From NCBI RefSeq assembly GCF_000244975.1, contig NZ_CM001440.1:4977398-5041397 (forward strand): a DNA stretch of 64,000 bases, read 5' to 3'. The translations under genes and the position numbers were made by a program. Shown here piece by piece: positions 31,356-40,180 of this stretch (within the stretch, counting starts at the first letter, position 1; every line of letters begins with the position of its first letter). The DNA comes from Saccharomonospora cyanea NA-134 (GTDB lineage: Bacteria > Actinomycetota > Actinomycetes > Mycobacteriales > Pseudonocardiaceae). The notes under the pieces were generated by a model, which saw only the letters and a list, made by a program, of their open reading frames with translations, did no database searches and was not told the DNA's origin.

Positions 31356-32381
31356 TCACGCCCCCGCTTTCTGCGCCGTCCGGATGCGCGGATCGATGAG
31401 CGCGTACGACAGGTCGACGACGAGGTTGACCAGGACGTAGGAGGCCGCCCCGGCGATGATCACCACTTGGAGCACGGGGAAGTCCTTGCGTTCGAATCCG
31501 AGCGCGAGTGCCTCGCCGATGCCGTGCCAGGCGAACACGGTCTCGGTGAGCACCGCCCCCGACAGCAGGGAGCCGGTCTGCAGGCCGATGGTCGTCACCA
31601 CGGGCAGCATCGCGTTACGCAGGATGTGGCGGTCGCGGATCACGCGCTTGGCCAGGCCCTTCGACCGTGCCGTGCGCACGTAGTCCTCGTCCAGCACGTC
31701 CAGCACGGACGCCCGGGTGATGCGGAAGATGACCGCGAACGGGATCGACGACAGCGCGATGGCGGGCAGGATCAGGTGCACCAGCGCGTCGAGCGCCGCG
31801 TCCCACTCCCGCGTCAGGATGCCGTCGAGCACGAAGAACCCGGTGACTCTCGTGGCGTCGATACCGACGCTCTGCCTGCCGCCCGTCGGCAGCCAGCCGA
31901 GCTCGATGGCGAAGAGCCACTTCAGCAGGAACGCCAGGAAGAAGATCGGAACGGAGATACCCACCAGCGAACCGACGATGCCCATGTTGTCGAGCCAGCC
32001 GCCGCGGCGGCGAGCCGACAGGTAACCGAGTGGGATCGCGGTGGCCAGCGCGATGAGGATGGCCGCGAGGCTCAACTCGATGGTGGCGGGGAACCGTTCG
32101 AGGAACAGCTCCATCGCGGGCTTGCCGGGGGAGACCCCGATGGAGGCACCGAAGTTGCCCGTCAGCGCCCGTTCGAGGAACGCGAAGTACTGGACGAAGA
32201 TCGGGTCGTTCAGACCGAGGTCTTCTGTCAGCTGTGCGCGGCTCTCCGCCGTGCCGCGGTCACCCAGGAGGGCCGAGACCGGCCCTCCCGGGAGTGCCCG
32301 CAGCCAGGCGAAGAGCAACACCGAGAGAACGAACAGGACGAGTACGAGTTGCAGTACTCGCCGGATTGCGAACCGGAGCAC
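31356..32381 (-). CDS. Peptide ABC transporter permease (OppB/DppB type)
   Basis: 341 residues, six membrane segments. The N-terminus RFAIRRVLQLVLVLFVLSVL is the typical first helix. The coupling loop is RTARSKGLAKRVIRDRHILR, and ETVFAWHGIGEALALG is the conserved C-terminal motif. It starts 10 bases after the binding-protein gene and forms the pore with the OppC-type partner. Confidence 0.94.
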   Translation of the reverse strand: MLRFAIRRVLQLVLVLFVLSVLLFAWLRALPGGPVSALLGDRGTAESRAQLTEDLGLNDPIFVQYFAFLERALTGNFGASIGVSPGKPAMELFLERFPATIELSLAAILIALATAIPLGYLSARRRGGWLDNMGIVGSLVGISVPIFFLAFLLKWLFAIELGWLPTGGRQSVGIDATRVTGFFVLDGILTREWDAALDALVHLILPAIALSSIPFAVIFRITRASVLDVLDEDYVRTARSKGLAKRVIRDRHILRNAMLPVVTTIGLQTGSLLSGAVLTETVFAWHGIGEALALGFERKDFPVLQVVIIAGAASYVLVNLVVDLSYALIDPRIRTAQKAGA

Positions 32382-32391
32382 GGGTCAGCTT

Positions 32392-34071
32392 CTACTCCGC
32401 GACGGTGACCGTCGAGAACTCCTCCTTGGTCAGCGGGCTGGGCACCAGCCCCTCGACCTCGGAGCGGACCACCAGCGCGGGCGGCGAGTGCGACAGCGGG
32501 ATGGCGGGCAGGTACTCGGACATCATGTCGCGGTTGATGTCCTGGTAGGCAGCCTCGCGCTCAGCGTCGTCCACGATGGAGTCGGCTTCGTCCAGCGCGT
32601 TCGCGAGGTCCTCGCCCCAGGGCGAGCCACCGGTGTAGAACTGGTTGTCCGTCGTTCCGAAGAACGTGCCGATGAAGTTGTTCGGCGAGTTGTAGTCACC
32701 GGTCCAACCCAGCAGGAACAGCTCGGCCCTCGCCGACTCGACGTCGTCGACGTAGCCACCGGCCCAGGGCTTGCTCACCGGCTTCACGGTGATGCCTGCC
32801 GCCTCCAGGTCCTCCTTGATGGCGCCGAAGATGGCCTCGGGGTTCGGCATGTAGGGCCGGGTGACCTGGGTCGGGTACCAGAGTTCGACGGTCAGGTCGG
32901 AGTAGCCGGCCTCGTCGAGCAGCTGCTTCGCCTTCTCGGGATCGTGCGGGTACTCCTGCACGTCGTCGGCGTAGCCGTCCACGGAGCTCGGGTACATCTG
33001 CTTCGCGACCTCGGAGTTCTCCGGCATGATCGAGGAGACGAGGGTCTCCCGGTCGATCGCGTGCGCCAACGCCTGGCGCACCTTCAGTTCCTTGAGCGCC
33101 GGGTTGTCCTTCTGGGTGATGCCCAGGTAGAGGATGTTGAACGGGTCGCGGATCTCGACCTTGAAACCGGCCTTCTCCAGCGCGTCCCAGTCGGACGGCG
33201 ACGGGAAGTCGTAGCCGTCGATCTCGCCGGCCTCCAGGGCCTGCTTGCGCGCCGTCTCGTTCGGGATGATGCGGAAGATCAGCGTGTCGAGCTTGGCCTT
33301 CCCGCCCCAGTAGTCGTCGTTGCGCTTGAGAGTGATGGTGCCGTTGGCCTCGTCGTAGCTCTCGAAGACGAACGGCCCGGTGCCCGTCGGGTGCTGGCGC
33401 GCGTACTCCGAGAACACGAAGCTGTCGCCCTGCGCCTTGACGTCGTTGGCCTTGTACTCGTCCATCGCCTTCGGGCTCTGCATGGCGAAGGAGTCCTGCG
33501 ACAGCATCGTCGGGAAGTCGGCCGTGTACCGGGTGAGTTTCAGCTCGACGGTGTGCTCGCCCGTGGCCTCGCAGCCGTCGTACAGCGACGGCTTCTCACC
33601 GTCGGCGAAGCCGCCGAAGTTCTCGGTCCAGTAGTACGCCAGCGCAGGGGAGGAACCCGCGCCCTCCTGCGTGTACATGCGCTCGAAGTTCGCGCACACG
33701 GCCTCGGCGTCGAACGGCGTGCCGTCGTGGAACTTCACGCCCTGCTGGAGCTCGAAGGTCCAGGTCTTGCCGTCCTCGCTCGGTTCCCAGGCCTTGGCGA
33801 GCTCGGGTTCGAGTTCGGCGGTGCCCGGCTTGATGCCGACGAGGTTCTCGAAAATCTGCCGCGTCACGCGGAACGTCTCGCCGTCGGAGGCGAAGAACGG
33901 GTCGAAGTTGGACGGAGCTCCCGTGGCACCGAAGACGAACGTGCCGCCCTCTCCACCGCCTCCGCCGGCGTCACGCTCGGATTCGGCACACGCCGCGAGC
34001 GAGAACGCGAGCGCACCCGCGATGCCGATCACGGCCAGGCGGCGTGGTCGAGCCACCCGTGATTGGAGCAT
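32392..34071 (-). CDS. Peptide ABC transporter substrate-binding lipoprotein
   Basis: 559 residues, solute-binding family 5. Lipoprotein signal: LAVIGIAGALAFSLAAC, with the lipidated Cys near residue 28. The mature protein begins with a Gly-rich linker and shows the family region VRQALAHAIDRETLV. AAGGGGG 5-6 bases before the ATG at 34071 supports it over the one at 34095. First gene of the importer operon (binding protein, two permeases, two ATPases). It delivers oligopeptides or similar ligands, and the ligand is unknown. Confidence 0.95.
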   Translation of the reverse strand: MLQSRVARPRRLAVIGIAGALAFSLAACAESERDAGGGGGEGGTFVFGATGAPSNFDPFFASDGETFRVTRQIFENLVGIKPGTAELEPELAKAWEPSEDGKTWTFELQQGVKFHDGTPFDAEAVCANFERMYTQEGAGSSPALAYYWTENFGGFADGEKPSLYDGCEATGEHTVELKLTRYTADFPTMLSQDSFAMQSPKAMDEYKANDVKAQGDSFVFSEYARQHPTGTGPFVFESYDEANGTITLKRNDDYWGGKAKLDTLIFRIIPNETARKQALEAGEIDGYDFPSPSDWDALEKAGFKVEIRDPFNILYLGITQKDNPALKELKVRQALAHAIDRETLVSSIMPENSEVAKQMYPSSVDGYADDVQEYPHDPEKAKQLLDEAGYSDLTVELWYPTQVTRPYMPNPEAIFGAIKEDLEAAGITVKPVSKPWAGGYVDDVESARAELFLLGWTGDYNSPNNFIGTFFGTTDNQFYTGGSPWGEDLANALDEADSIVDDAEREAAYQDINRDMMSEYLPAIPLSHSPPALVVRSEVEGLVPSPLTKEEFSTVTVAE

Positions 34072-34479
34072 GTTGGCCCCCTTGAGCAAAGGCATCGGTT
34101 CAGGCCGCGTCCACGGAAGGTGTACGCGGATGGTGGGTGACCATAGCGGTTATCGCCCGCTCACTTAAGACCTTGACGCGAGGTTCGTTGTCCTTCCCGG
34201 CCCTTGCCCACCACCTCGCACGGGGCCCGGCCCCTGGCTCTCGTGGTGCCTCTTGATCTCGGTATCGAAGATCGAAACCGCGTGTGCCTCGGTTTTCTGC
34301 CACAGCGGAAGGTCACCCGCGAAGTCACCCGATCGAGCACCAGTCACCCGAACGGACTACATCGAATGGATTGATCACAGTTGGATAACCGCTGACGCCG
34401 CAGTGAACGAACTTTCGGACCGGTCGCTTTCGGAATCGATTCCGCTACGCCGGTGTCACTCGGCGCTCGCAGGCGCGGT
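34072..34479. other. Intergenic region upstream of the peptide importer
   Basis: About 400 bases without a convincing gene. It must hold the promoter of the importer operon (minus strand). A perfect 14-bp palindrome, CGGAATCGATTCCG, lies at 34431-34444, near the end of the kinase-like gene. The stretch 34350-34440 is slightly richer in A and T. No clear -35/-10 pair can be assigned. Confidence 0.5.
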
Positions 34480-35103
34480 TCACGACCGACCGCGTGGCCC
34501 GGATGCCGCGACAGCAGTCCATCCAGGAGAACGGTGACCGTGCGGCCGGACCACGTCGTCGGCATGCGCCCGGGTGTCGTCCACAGCGAACCAGCCGTCC
34601 TCGAAACGCTGCCACGCGGAAAGCAGCGGCCGACACGCCTCACCGTCGCGGGCCACCGCCCGCTCCAGGCGGTCGACGCGGCCGGGAACCTCGACCCAGC
34701 ACAACCGCGTCAGCACGGGACGCACCGACGTCCGGCCCGCCGACACGCCCTCCAGTACGAGCACGTCGGGCACGGGCACCCGGACCTCCGCGCCCGGGCG
34801 GGGTTCACCGGTGGTCCAGTCCCACGCGCGGTAACCCCCTGGCCGCCCCTCGGCGAGCCGGTCGAGCACCTCGGCAAGCCTCGGCCACCACGACACCGGG
34901 TCGTCCCAGGTGGCGAAGTCGTCGGTGCTCACGAGCCCGACGTGACACCCGCGTTCGCGCAGGCAGGCGACGAGCGTGCGTGCGAACGTGGACTTACCCG
35001 AACCGGAAGGACCGTCGACGGACACGAGCCGCACCGCGCCGAGCCGGGCGGGCGACGCCAACACCGCGTCGGCCACCCGGTCGACGACCGGCTCAGAGTG
35101 CAC
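34480..35103 (-). CDS. Uridine-kinase-like P-loop protein
   Basis: 207 residues. Walker A is [16 protein letters not shown] and the acidic substrate site is [27 protein letters not shown] holds the Walker B strand. This matches the uridine kinase/phosphoribulokinase-like family common in actinobacteria; actual uridine kinase activity is unproven. The GTG at 35103 overlaps the end of recR by 11 bases, so it is coupled to recR. The frame is open to 35157 through recR sequence only. Confidence 0.85.
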   Translation of the reverse strand: MHSEPVVDRVADAVLASPARLGAVRLVSVDGPSGSGKSTFARTLVACLRERGCHVGLVSTDDFATWDDPVSWWPRLAEVLDRLAEGRPGGYRAWDWTTGEPRPGAEVRVPVPDVLVLEGVSAGRTSVRPVLTRLCWVEVPGRVDRLERAVARDGEACRPLLSAWQRFEDGWFAVDDTRAHADDVVRPHGHRSPGWTAVAASGPRGRS

Positions 35104-35689
35104 GGCGGCCGGACAACGCCCGCCCGAGAGTGAGTTCGTCGGCGAACTCCAGGTCACCGCCCATCGGCAGCCCGGACGCCAACCGCGTCACCGTCAGCCC
35201 GGGGAAGTCCTTGAGCATCCGCACGAGGTACGTCGCCGTGGCCTCGCCCTCGGTGTTCGGGTCGGTGGCGATGATGACCTCGGACACGTCGTCGCTGCCG
35301 ATGCGAGCGAGCAACTCCTTGATCCGCAACTGGTCGGGCCCCACGCCCGACAGCGGGTCGAGGGCGCCTCCCAGCACGTGGTAGCGGCCCCGGAACTCGC
35401 GGGTGCGTTCCACCGCGAGCACGTCCTTGGGCTCCTCCACGACGCAGATGAGACTGACGTCGCGACGCGGGTCGGAGCAGATACGGCACCGCTGGTTCTC
35501 GGAGACGTTGCCGCACACCTCGCAGAACCGCACGCCCTCCCGTACCTTGCCGAGCACCTCCTGCAGCCGCGCGATGTCGGCCGGGTCGGAACCGAGCAGG
35601 TGGAAGGCGATGCGCTGCGCGCTTTTCGGACCGATGCCGGGCAGCCGCCCGAGTTCATCGATCAGATCCTGAACTACGCCCTCGTACAC
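35093..35689 (-). CDS. recR: Recombination mediator RecR
   Basis: 198 residues, standard length. The helix-hairpin-helix is [20 protein letters not shown]. The zinc finger is [16 protein letters not shown] and the Toprim domain includes [19 protein letters not shown]. With RecO it loads RecA at gaps. It lies 2 bases after ybaB/ebfC, the usual dnaX-ybaB-recR order. Confidence 0.98.
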   Translation of the reverse strand: MYEGVVQDLIDELGRLPGIGPKSAQRIAFHLLGSDPADIARLQEVLGKVREGVRFCEVCGNVSENQRCRICSDPRRDVSLICVVEEPKDVLAVERTREFRGRYHVLGGALDPLSGVGPDQLRIKELLARIGSDDVSEVIIATDPNTEGEATATYLVRMLKDFPGLTVTRLASGLPMGGDLEFADELTLGRALSGRRAL

Positions 35690-35691
35690 CG

Positions 35692-36048
35692 TTATCCAGG
35701 CAGTCCGAAACCACCGAGGTCGGGCATGCCGCCCCCGAGACCACCCGCGAGGGGGCCGAGCTTCTCCTCGGTGAGCCGCTGCGCGTTGCCCATCGCGTCA
35801 CGCACGGCGGCCACCACGAGGTCGGACAGCGTCTCGGTGTCGGAGGGGTCGACCACCTTCGGGTCGATCGTCAAATCCTTCAGTTCGAGACTCCCGCTGA
35901 CGGTCGCGGTCACCAGGCCGCCACCCGCGGTGCCGGTCACCTCGGCGTTCGCCAACTCCTCCTGTGCCGCGACGAGCTGCTCCTGCATCTTCTGCGCCTG
36001 CTGGAGGATCTGCTGCATGTCGGGCATTCCGCCGCCGGGTTGCACCAT
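35692..36048 (-). CDS. YbaB/EbfC family nucleoid-associated protein
   Basis: 118 residues. The helical N-terminus [20 protein letters not shown] and the core [20 protein letters not shown] fit the family, with [16 protein letters not shown] in the second helix. It forms dimers that bind and compact DNA. The C-terminal tail is Gly-rich. It lies between dnaX and recR, a conserved arrangement. Confidence 0.96.
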   Translation of the reverse strand: MVQPGGGMPDMQQILQQAQKMQEQLVAAQEELANAEVTGTAGGGLVTATVSGSLELKDLTIDPKVVDPSDTETLSDLVVAAVRDAMGNAQRLTEEKLGPLAGGLGGGMPDLGGFGLPG

Positions 36049-36197
36049 GATGTGGCTATCCGATCCTTTTCGTGGTCAGTCTCGTCACTGCGCGGGGTTG
36101 TCACACCTGCCCCCAGCCTAGCCGCACCGGGGCGGGCCGCCGCGCCTCCCATGAGGGTCGCCACCCGGCCCGAGGTCGGTCGGCCACGCTCACGTGA

Positions 36198-38165
36198 TCA
36201 GTCGATTGGCCGGGCACCGAGGTGTTTGGTGATCAGGTTCCGGGCCCGCGTCTCGGGGTCGACCGACTCGGGGGCCTGCTCCGTCTCGTCCGGCGGGTAC
36301 GGCTCGTCGTCCGGTTCGGGCGGCAACGGGATGTCCGGCTCGGACGCCGTGGCGCGCGCCGCCCTCGCCTGCTCGGACTCGCTCGGCCTCGTCGAGCCCG
36401 ACGGCCGTTGGTACGTGCGAGCCCTGCCCTGCTGCTCCGCGCGGGGGGCCGCCTGCCGCGCACCGGCCTGCGGCGCCGAGGGCGGCTGCCCCTCCCCCGA
36501 CATCGCGCTGGGGTGTACGCACCGCACCGTCCACTCACCGGAGACGACCTGGGAGAGCGCCCGTGCGATGCAGTCGACGTTGCGGGGTTCCGACAGTCGC
36601 CGCACGAGTGGCTGCGCCGGGTGTGTGAGCACCACGGTGGTGCCCTCGACGCTGTGGACGGTCGCACCGGTGAGCAGGGCCTCCGTGCTGCGGCTCATGT
36701 TCCGCACGGCGGCGAGCACCTGCGGCCAGTACTGGCGCAGGCCCGCGGCGTCCACCTGCCCCGGGCCGCTCTCTCCGGGTGCGGCGCCGCCGCGGGGAGG
36801 CCGCGGCGCGGCAGCCGGTGTCTCCGCGCGGGCGGGGCGGCTCTCCTGGGTCGGCTGCGCGGGCCGCTCCGGCTCCCTCGCGGTCCGCTGGGACGGCCGC
36901 TCGAACACCCTCTCGACCGCGGGCCGGGCCGGTGCCTGCTGCGCGGGCCCCTCGGCCGGGGCCGCGGGTGCCGCCGGGGCCGCCTGCGGCGTGGCGGGCA
37001 CCCCGGCGGCGATCCGGCGTTCCAGCTTCTCGAGCCGCTGCAACATGGCGCCTTCGTCGTCGGCGACCTCGGGCAGCAGCATCCGGGAGCACAGCAGTTC
37101 GAGCACCAGCCGCGGCGACGTGGCACCGCGCATCTCCAGCAGGCCGTTGTGCAGGATCTCGGCGTAGCGCGTGAGGGTGCCGGGCTGCAGACTCTGGGCC
37201 TGAGCCACCATGCGTTCGATCTGCTCCTCGGGCGCCGAGACCATGCCGTTGTCCGCCGCTTCCGGCACCGAGCGCAGCAGGATCAGATCCCGCAGCCGGT
37301 CGAGCAGGTCGGTGGCGAAGCGGCGCGGGTCGTGCCCCGCGTCGGCGAGCCGGTCGATCGTGCCGAACACGCTCCCGGCGTCGTCGGTGGCCAGCGCGTC
37401 CACCATCGCGTCGAGCAGCGCCGAGTCGGTGACACCGAGCAGCGCGGCGGCGCGCTCGTAGGTGACCCCCTCCGGGCCCGCTCCGGCAAGCAGTTGGTCC
37501 AGCACCGACTGCGTGTCCCGCGCCGAACCGCCGCCCGCGCGGATCACCAGCGGGTACACCGCGGGCTCCACGGTCACGCCCTCCGCGGCGACGTTGCGTT
37601 CCAGCAACTCGCGCATGGCGCTCGGCGGGATGAGCCGGAACGGGTAGTGGTGCGTCCGCGAGCGGATGGTGGTGAGCACCTTGTCCGGCTCGGTGGTGGC
37701 GAAGATGAAGATCAGGTGTTCCGGCGGCTCCTCCACGATCTTCAGCAGGGCGTTGAAGCCCTGCGGCGTGACCATGTGGGCCTCGTCGATGATGAACACC
37801 CGGTAGCGCGACTCGGCGGGCGCGTAGAACGCGCGGTCGCGCAACTCGCGGGCGTCGTCGACCCCGCCGTGGCTGGCGGCGTCGAGCTCGGTGACGTCCA
37901 CGCTGCCCGGCCCCTCGGGCGCGAGCGCCTGGCACGGGCCGCACTTGCCGCACGGGTCGGGCGTCGGCCCCTCGACGCAGTTGAGCGAGCGGGCCATGAT
38001 GCGCGCGCTCGACGTCTTCCCGCAGCCGCGCGGCCCGGAGAAGAGGTAGGCGTGGTTGATACGGCCGGAGGCGAGCGCGGTGCGCAGCGGTTCGGTGACG
38101 TGCTCCTGCCCGACGACCTCGGCGAAGGTCGCCGGCCGATACTTGCGGTACAGCGCTAGAGCCAC
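36198..38165 (-). CDS. dnaX: DNA polymerase III subunits gamma and tau
   Basis: Clamp-loader ATPase, 655 residues. LYRKYRPATFAEVVGQEHV opens the AAA+ domain. Walker A is GPRGCGKTSSARI, the zinc motif uses the Cys of DPCGKCGPC, Walker B is VFIIDEAHM and the sensor 1 region is IFATTEPDK. A Pro/Ala-rich linker (about 400-500) and a C-terminal tau-like domain follow. The GTG at 38165 gives the canonical N-terminus; the open frame to 38294 runs into the SRP RNA gene and is not coding. No slippery frameshift heptamer is evident. Confidence 0.97.
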   Translation of the reverse strand: MALALYRKYRPATFAEVVGQEHVTEPLRTALASGRINHAYLFSGPRGCGKTSSARIMARSLNCVEGPTPDPCGKCGPCQALAPEGPGSVDVTELDAASHGGVDDARELRDRAFYAPAESRYRVFIIDEAHMVTPQGFNALLKIVEEPPEHLIFIFATTEPDKVLTTIRSRTHHYPFRLIPPSAMRELLERNVAAEGVTVEPAVYPLVIRAGGGSARDTQSVLDQLLAGAGPEGVTYERAAALLGVTDSALLDAMVDALATDDAGSVFGTIDRLADAGHDPRRFATDLLDRLRDLILLRSVPEAADNGMVSAPEEQIERMVAQAQSLQPGTLTRYAEILHNGLLEMRGATSPRLVLELLCSRMLLPEVADDEGAMLQRLEKLERRIAAGVPATPQAAPAAPAAPAEGPAQQAPARPAVERVFERPSQRTAREPERPAQPTQESRPARAETPAAAPRPPRGGAAPGESGPGQVDAAGLRQYWPQVLAAVRNMSRSTEALLTGATVHSVEGTTVVLTHPAQPLVRRLSEPRNVDCIARALSQVVSGEWTVRCVHPSAMSGEGQPPSAPQAGARQAAPRAEQQGRARTYQRPSGSTRPSESEQARAARATASEPDIPLPPEPDDEPYPPDETEQAPESVDPETRARNLITKHLGARPID

Positions 38166-38278
38166 GTCGCGAGCGTACCGGCAGGTCCCGACGGTGTGCC
38201 CGTTGCCCGCAGGGCACGGAGGCGGACGAGAGCAGGGCGGCAGGGACGCGAACACAGGTCGGCCGAGCCCGGAAAAAG

Positions 38279-38370
38279 AAGGGGACCCCCGCACCCGTCA
38301 GAGCCTGCTTATCCTTGCTGCCTTCCGGCCCTGGGGAGGTTCACAGGATGGACGCCGCGGGGGTCCGCCA
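38279..38370 (-). ncRNA. ffs: 4.5S signal recognition particle RNA
   Basis: On the minus strand the conserved SRP core AGGGCCGGAAGGCAGCAAGG is present, with the GGAA tetraloop closed by CC/GG. The ends pair as a long stem (GGACCCCCGC at 38283-38292 with GCGGGGGTCC at 38357-38366). A TTCTTTTTCC tract follows the 3' end. It lies directly upstream of dnaX on the same strand, a common linkage. Confidence 0.93.
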
Positions 38371-38444
38371 GCCAGTCTAGGCCATCCCGGCCGACCGCAT
38401 CGAGCCCGGGTGGCCCACCGATCACGAAACCACGGGGGGCCAGT

Positions 38445-38696
38445 TCACCTGGGCAGGTCGAACTGCCCGGCCTTCACCGCCTTCAGGAAGGCTTCCCACT
38501 CGGAGTGGCGAAACACGAACACCGGACTCTCGGCCAGCTTGGTGTCGCGCACACCGACCTTGTCGTCGGCGAGGTTGACCTCGACACAGTTGCCGCCGTT
38601 GGGTTCACTGGCGAAGGACTTGCGCCAGTTGCCCGGGTCGAACCAGCCCACGGCCGTTGTCGGGTCGTATTCCCCGTTGCCGACATAATCGACCAT
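38445..38696 (-). CDS. DUF397 domain protein
   Basis: 83 residues. DUF397 marks: WRKSFASEPNGGNCVEVNLA, VGVRDTKLAESPVFVF and the C-terminal WEAFLKAVKAGQF. Such proteins occur next to XRE-DUF5753 regulators (WhiJ/AbaA-type modules affecting development and antibiotic production in Streptomyces) and are thought to act with them. Here the XRE gene is about 500 bases upstream on the same strand. Confidence 0.93.
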   Translation of the reverse strand: MVDYVGNGEYDPTTAVGWFDPGNWRKSFASEPNGGNCVEVNLADDKVGVRDTKLAESPVFVFRHSEWEAFLKAVKAGQFDLPR

Positions 38697-38825
38697 CGCC
38701 TACCTCCGCGCCTGGTGCGGGGAGACCCGCATCCCTGTCGCCACCCACACGATCTTGTTGCCGCAGGGCGGAGACCCTCCGAAGGGATGCGTCCATCCGT
38801 GCGACATTCGACCACGCGGGTCGAC

Positions 38826-38866
38826 AACACGATTATTCACAAACTAGGATTATTACTAGTGGGTAC
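38826..38866. promoter_or_regulatory. AT-rich promoter-like island between DUF397 and a small ORF
   Basis: About 40 bases with far lower GC than the surroundings, including GATTATTCACAAACTAGG and the repeat ACTAGgattattACTAGT. It lies between the DUF397 gene (minus) and a small plus-strand ORF, where divergent promoters and a regulator site would be expected. Confidence 0.45.
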
Positions 38867-38935
38867 GGATAACCGCAGGCGAGCGGGGTCGATCTGGTGA
38901 GAGATCGGCAACAACTCCGGGGGATGGAGCAGGGC

Positions 38936-39127
38936 ATGGCCGTACGACTCGACGTTGAACCGTTGTTGACCAGGCGGTCGACAGGGGAAGTCGAAGCCGA
39001 GAACGTGACCGAACCGCGTCGCAACAGGTGGAACCTGAACCTCGTCAAACTTCCGGCCCGGAAGAAGCCCGCGTCCCTCCTCTTCGTCGACGATCCGCTC
39101 GCGCTGCGCTACCTCTGCCGAGCCTAG
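38936..39127 (+). CDS. Small ORF in the XRE/DUF397 module, uncertain
   Basis: 63 residues from the ATG at 38936 (76 from the GTG at 38897). GGAG lies at a good distance before the internal ATG. The product is basic (LVKLPARKKPASLLFVDD) and matches no family I know. Opposite orientation to both neighbours and codon use that is only partly coding-like keep confidence low. Confidence 0.4.
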   Translation: MAVRLDVEPLLTRRSTGEVEAENVTEPRRNRWNLNLVKLPARKKPASLLFVDDPLALRYLCRA

Positions 39128-39203
39128 GGCCTGTTTCGCGGGGACCGCGTACCGGCCGCACTTCGGAGATAGAGCTGGAAAACCCCCCGAGCGGCATCGC
39201 GGA

Positions 39204-40058
39204 TCAGTCGAGGGCCTCGCGGTACTCCTGCGCGAGCTGCTTGAGGAACTGTCGCGTCTCCTGGCGTTCGAGTGCCGCACCGCGAAGCCGGTCCCACGCG
39301 TCGACGAAGATCTGGAAGTCCTTGGCGTCGTCGAGGTAGAGACCGCCCGCGGAGTGCTCGATGTAGACGAAGTCCCGGGTGCGGTCGGGGAACCGCATGA
39401 TCGTGAAGTCGTTGGGCACCGAAGCCAGCCTGGCGTCGAACGGCAGGACGTGCACGTACACCCGCTGCCGCTGGTCCAGCTCCAGCATGTGCTCGATCTG
39501 GTCGAGCATCACCGCCGGGGCGCGCCCGCCGGGAGCCCGCCGCAACGCCGCCTCACTGACGATGAAGCGGTAGTAGGGCGGCTGCTGCTGGTCGAAGACC
39601 GACTTACGGTCGAGCCGGTTGCGCACCAACGCGGTGATGTCGGTGGCCCCGTACTCGGTGAACTGCTTGAGCATGTAGTGCTCGGACTGCAACGGGCCCG
39701 GAATGCGCTCGCAGTGCCACGTCATGATCTCGGCGGCCGCGGGTTCGAGATCGGTGAACGTCCGGAACCAGTGCGGCACCACCGAGCGGTAGCCGGACCA
39801 GTGGCCGCGCTGCCCGGCGGCCGATCTCGCCATGTCGACCAGTGTCTCGGCCTCTTCGCCCGTCACGCCGTACGCCTCCAACATCCTGCGCACGTCGCCG
39901 AGCTTCGCGCCGACCGCGCCTGACTCGATCTTGTTGACCTTCCCCTGGGTGCAACCGAGGATGTCGGCGACCTGCTGCTGGGTGAGCCCGGCGGACCTGC
40001 GTGCGTGTCGCAGTTCGTTGCCGAGCTGTTTACGGCGGGAAGTCACGGTGCTGGCCAT
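39204..40058 (-). CDS. XRE-family regulator with DUF5753 domain
   Basis: 284 residues. The N-terminal Cro/C1-type HTH is LGNELRHARRSAGLTQQQVA followed by DILGCTQGKVNKIESG. From about residue 100 the DUF5753 domain follows (EIMTWHCERIPGPLQSEHYM, VRNRLDRKSVFD). The partner DUF397 protein is encoded downstream. WhiJ-like proteins of this kind repress developmental or antibiotic genes in Streptomyces; targets here are unknown. Confidence 0.94.
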   Translation of the reverse strand: MASTVTSRRKQLGNELRHARRSAGLTQQQVADILGCTQGKVNKIESGAVGAKLGDVRRMLEAYGVTGEEAETLVDMARSAAGQRGHWSGYRSVVPHWFRTFTDLEPAAAEIMTWHCERIPGPLQSEHYMLKQFTEYGATDITALVRNRLDRKSVFDQQQPPYYRFIVSEAALRRAPGGRAPAVMLDQIEHMLELDQRQRVYVHVLPFDARLASVPNDFTIMRFPDRTRDFVYIEHSAGGLYLDDAKDFQIFVDAWDRLRGAALERQETRQFLKQLAQEYREALD

Positions 40059-40180
40059 GGCGAGGTGACGTTACCGCGTTCGACCACCCAGGTGAAATCA
40101 CCTCTCCGGCTGGCTCGCGATCTCCCACCGCCACTCTGAGCAACCGTGAGACGCGCACCGGTGCCGCGTAGGGTGCGATT

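Noticed and set aside
32041..34062. 673-codon plus-strand frame opposite the peptide-binding protein and permease
   Set aside because: Antisense shadow spanning two real genes without any motif.
34100..34643. Several 60-100-codon frames in the intergenic region upstream of the peptide importer
   Set aside because: Mutually overlapping, no ribosome sites, no domain, and partly opposite the kinase-like gene.
36198..38294. Longer dnaX form starting at 38294
   Set aside because: The extra N-terminus overlaps the 3' part of the SRP RNA gene and is not dnaX-like; GTG 38165 gives the canonical protein.
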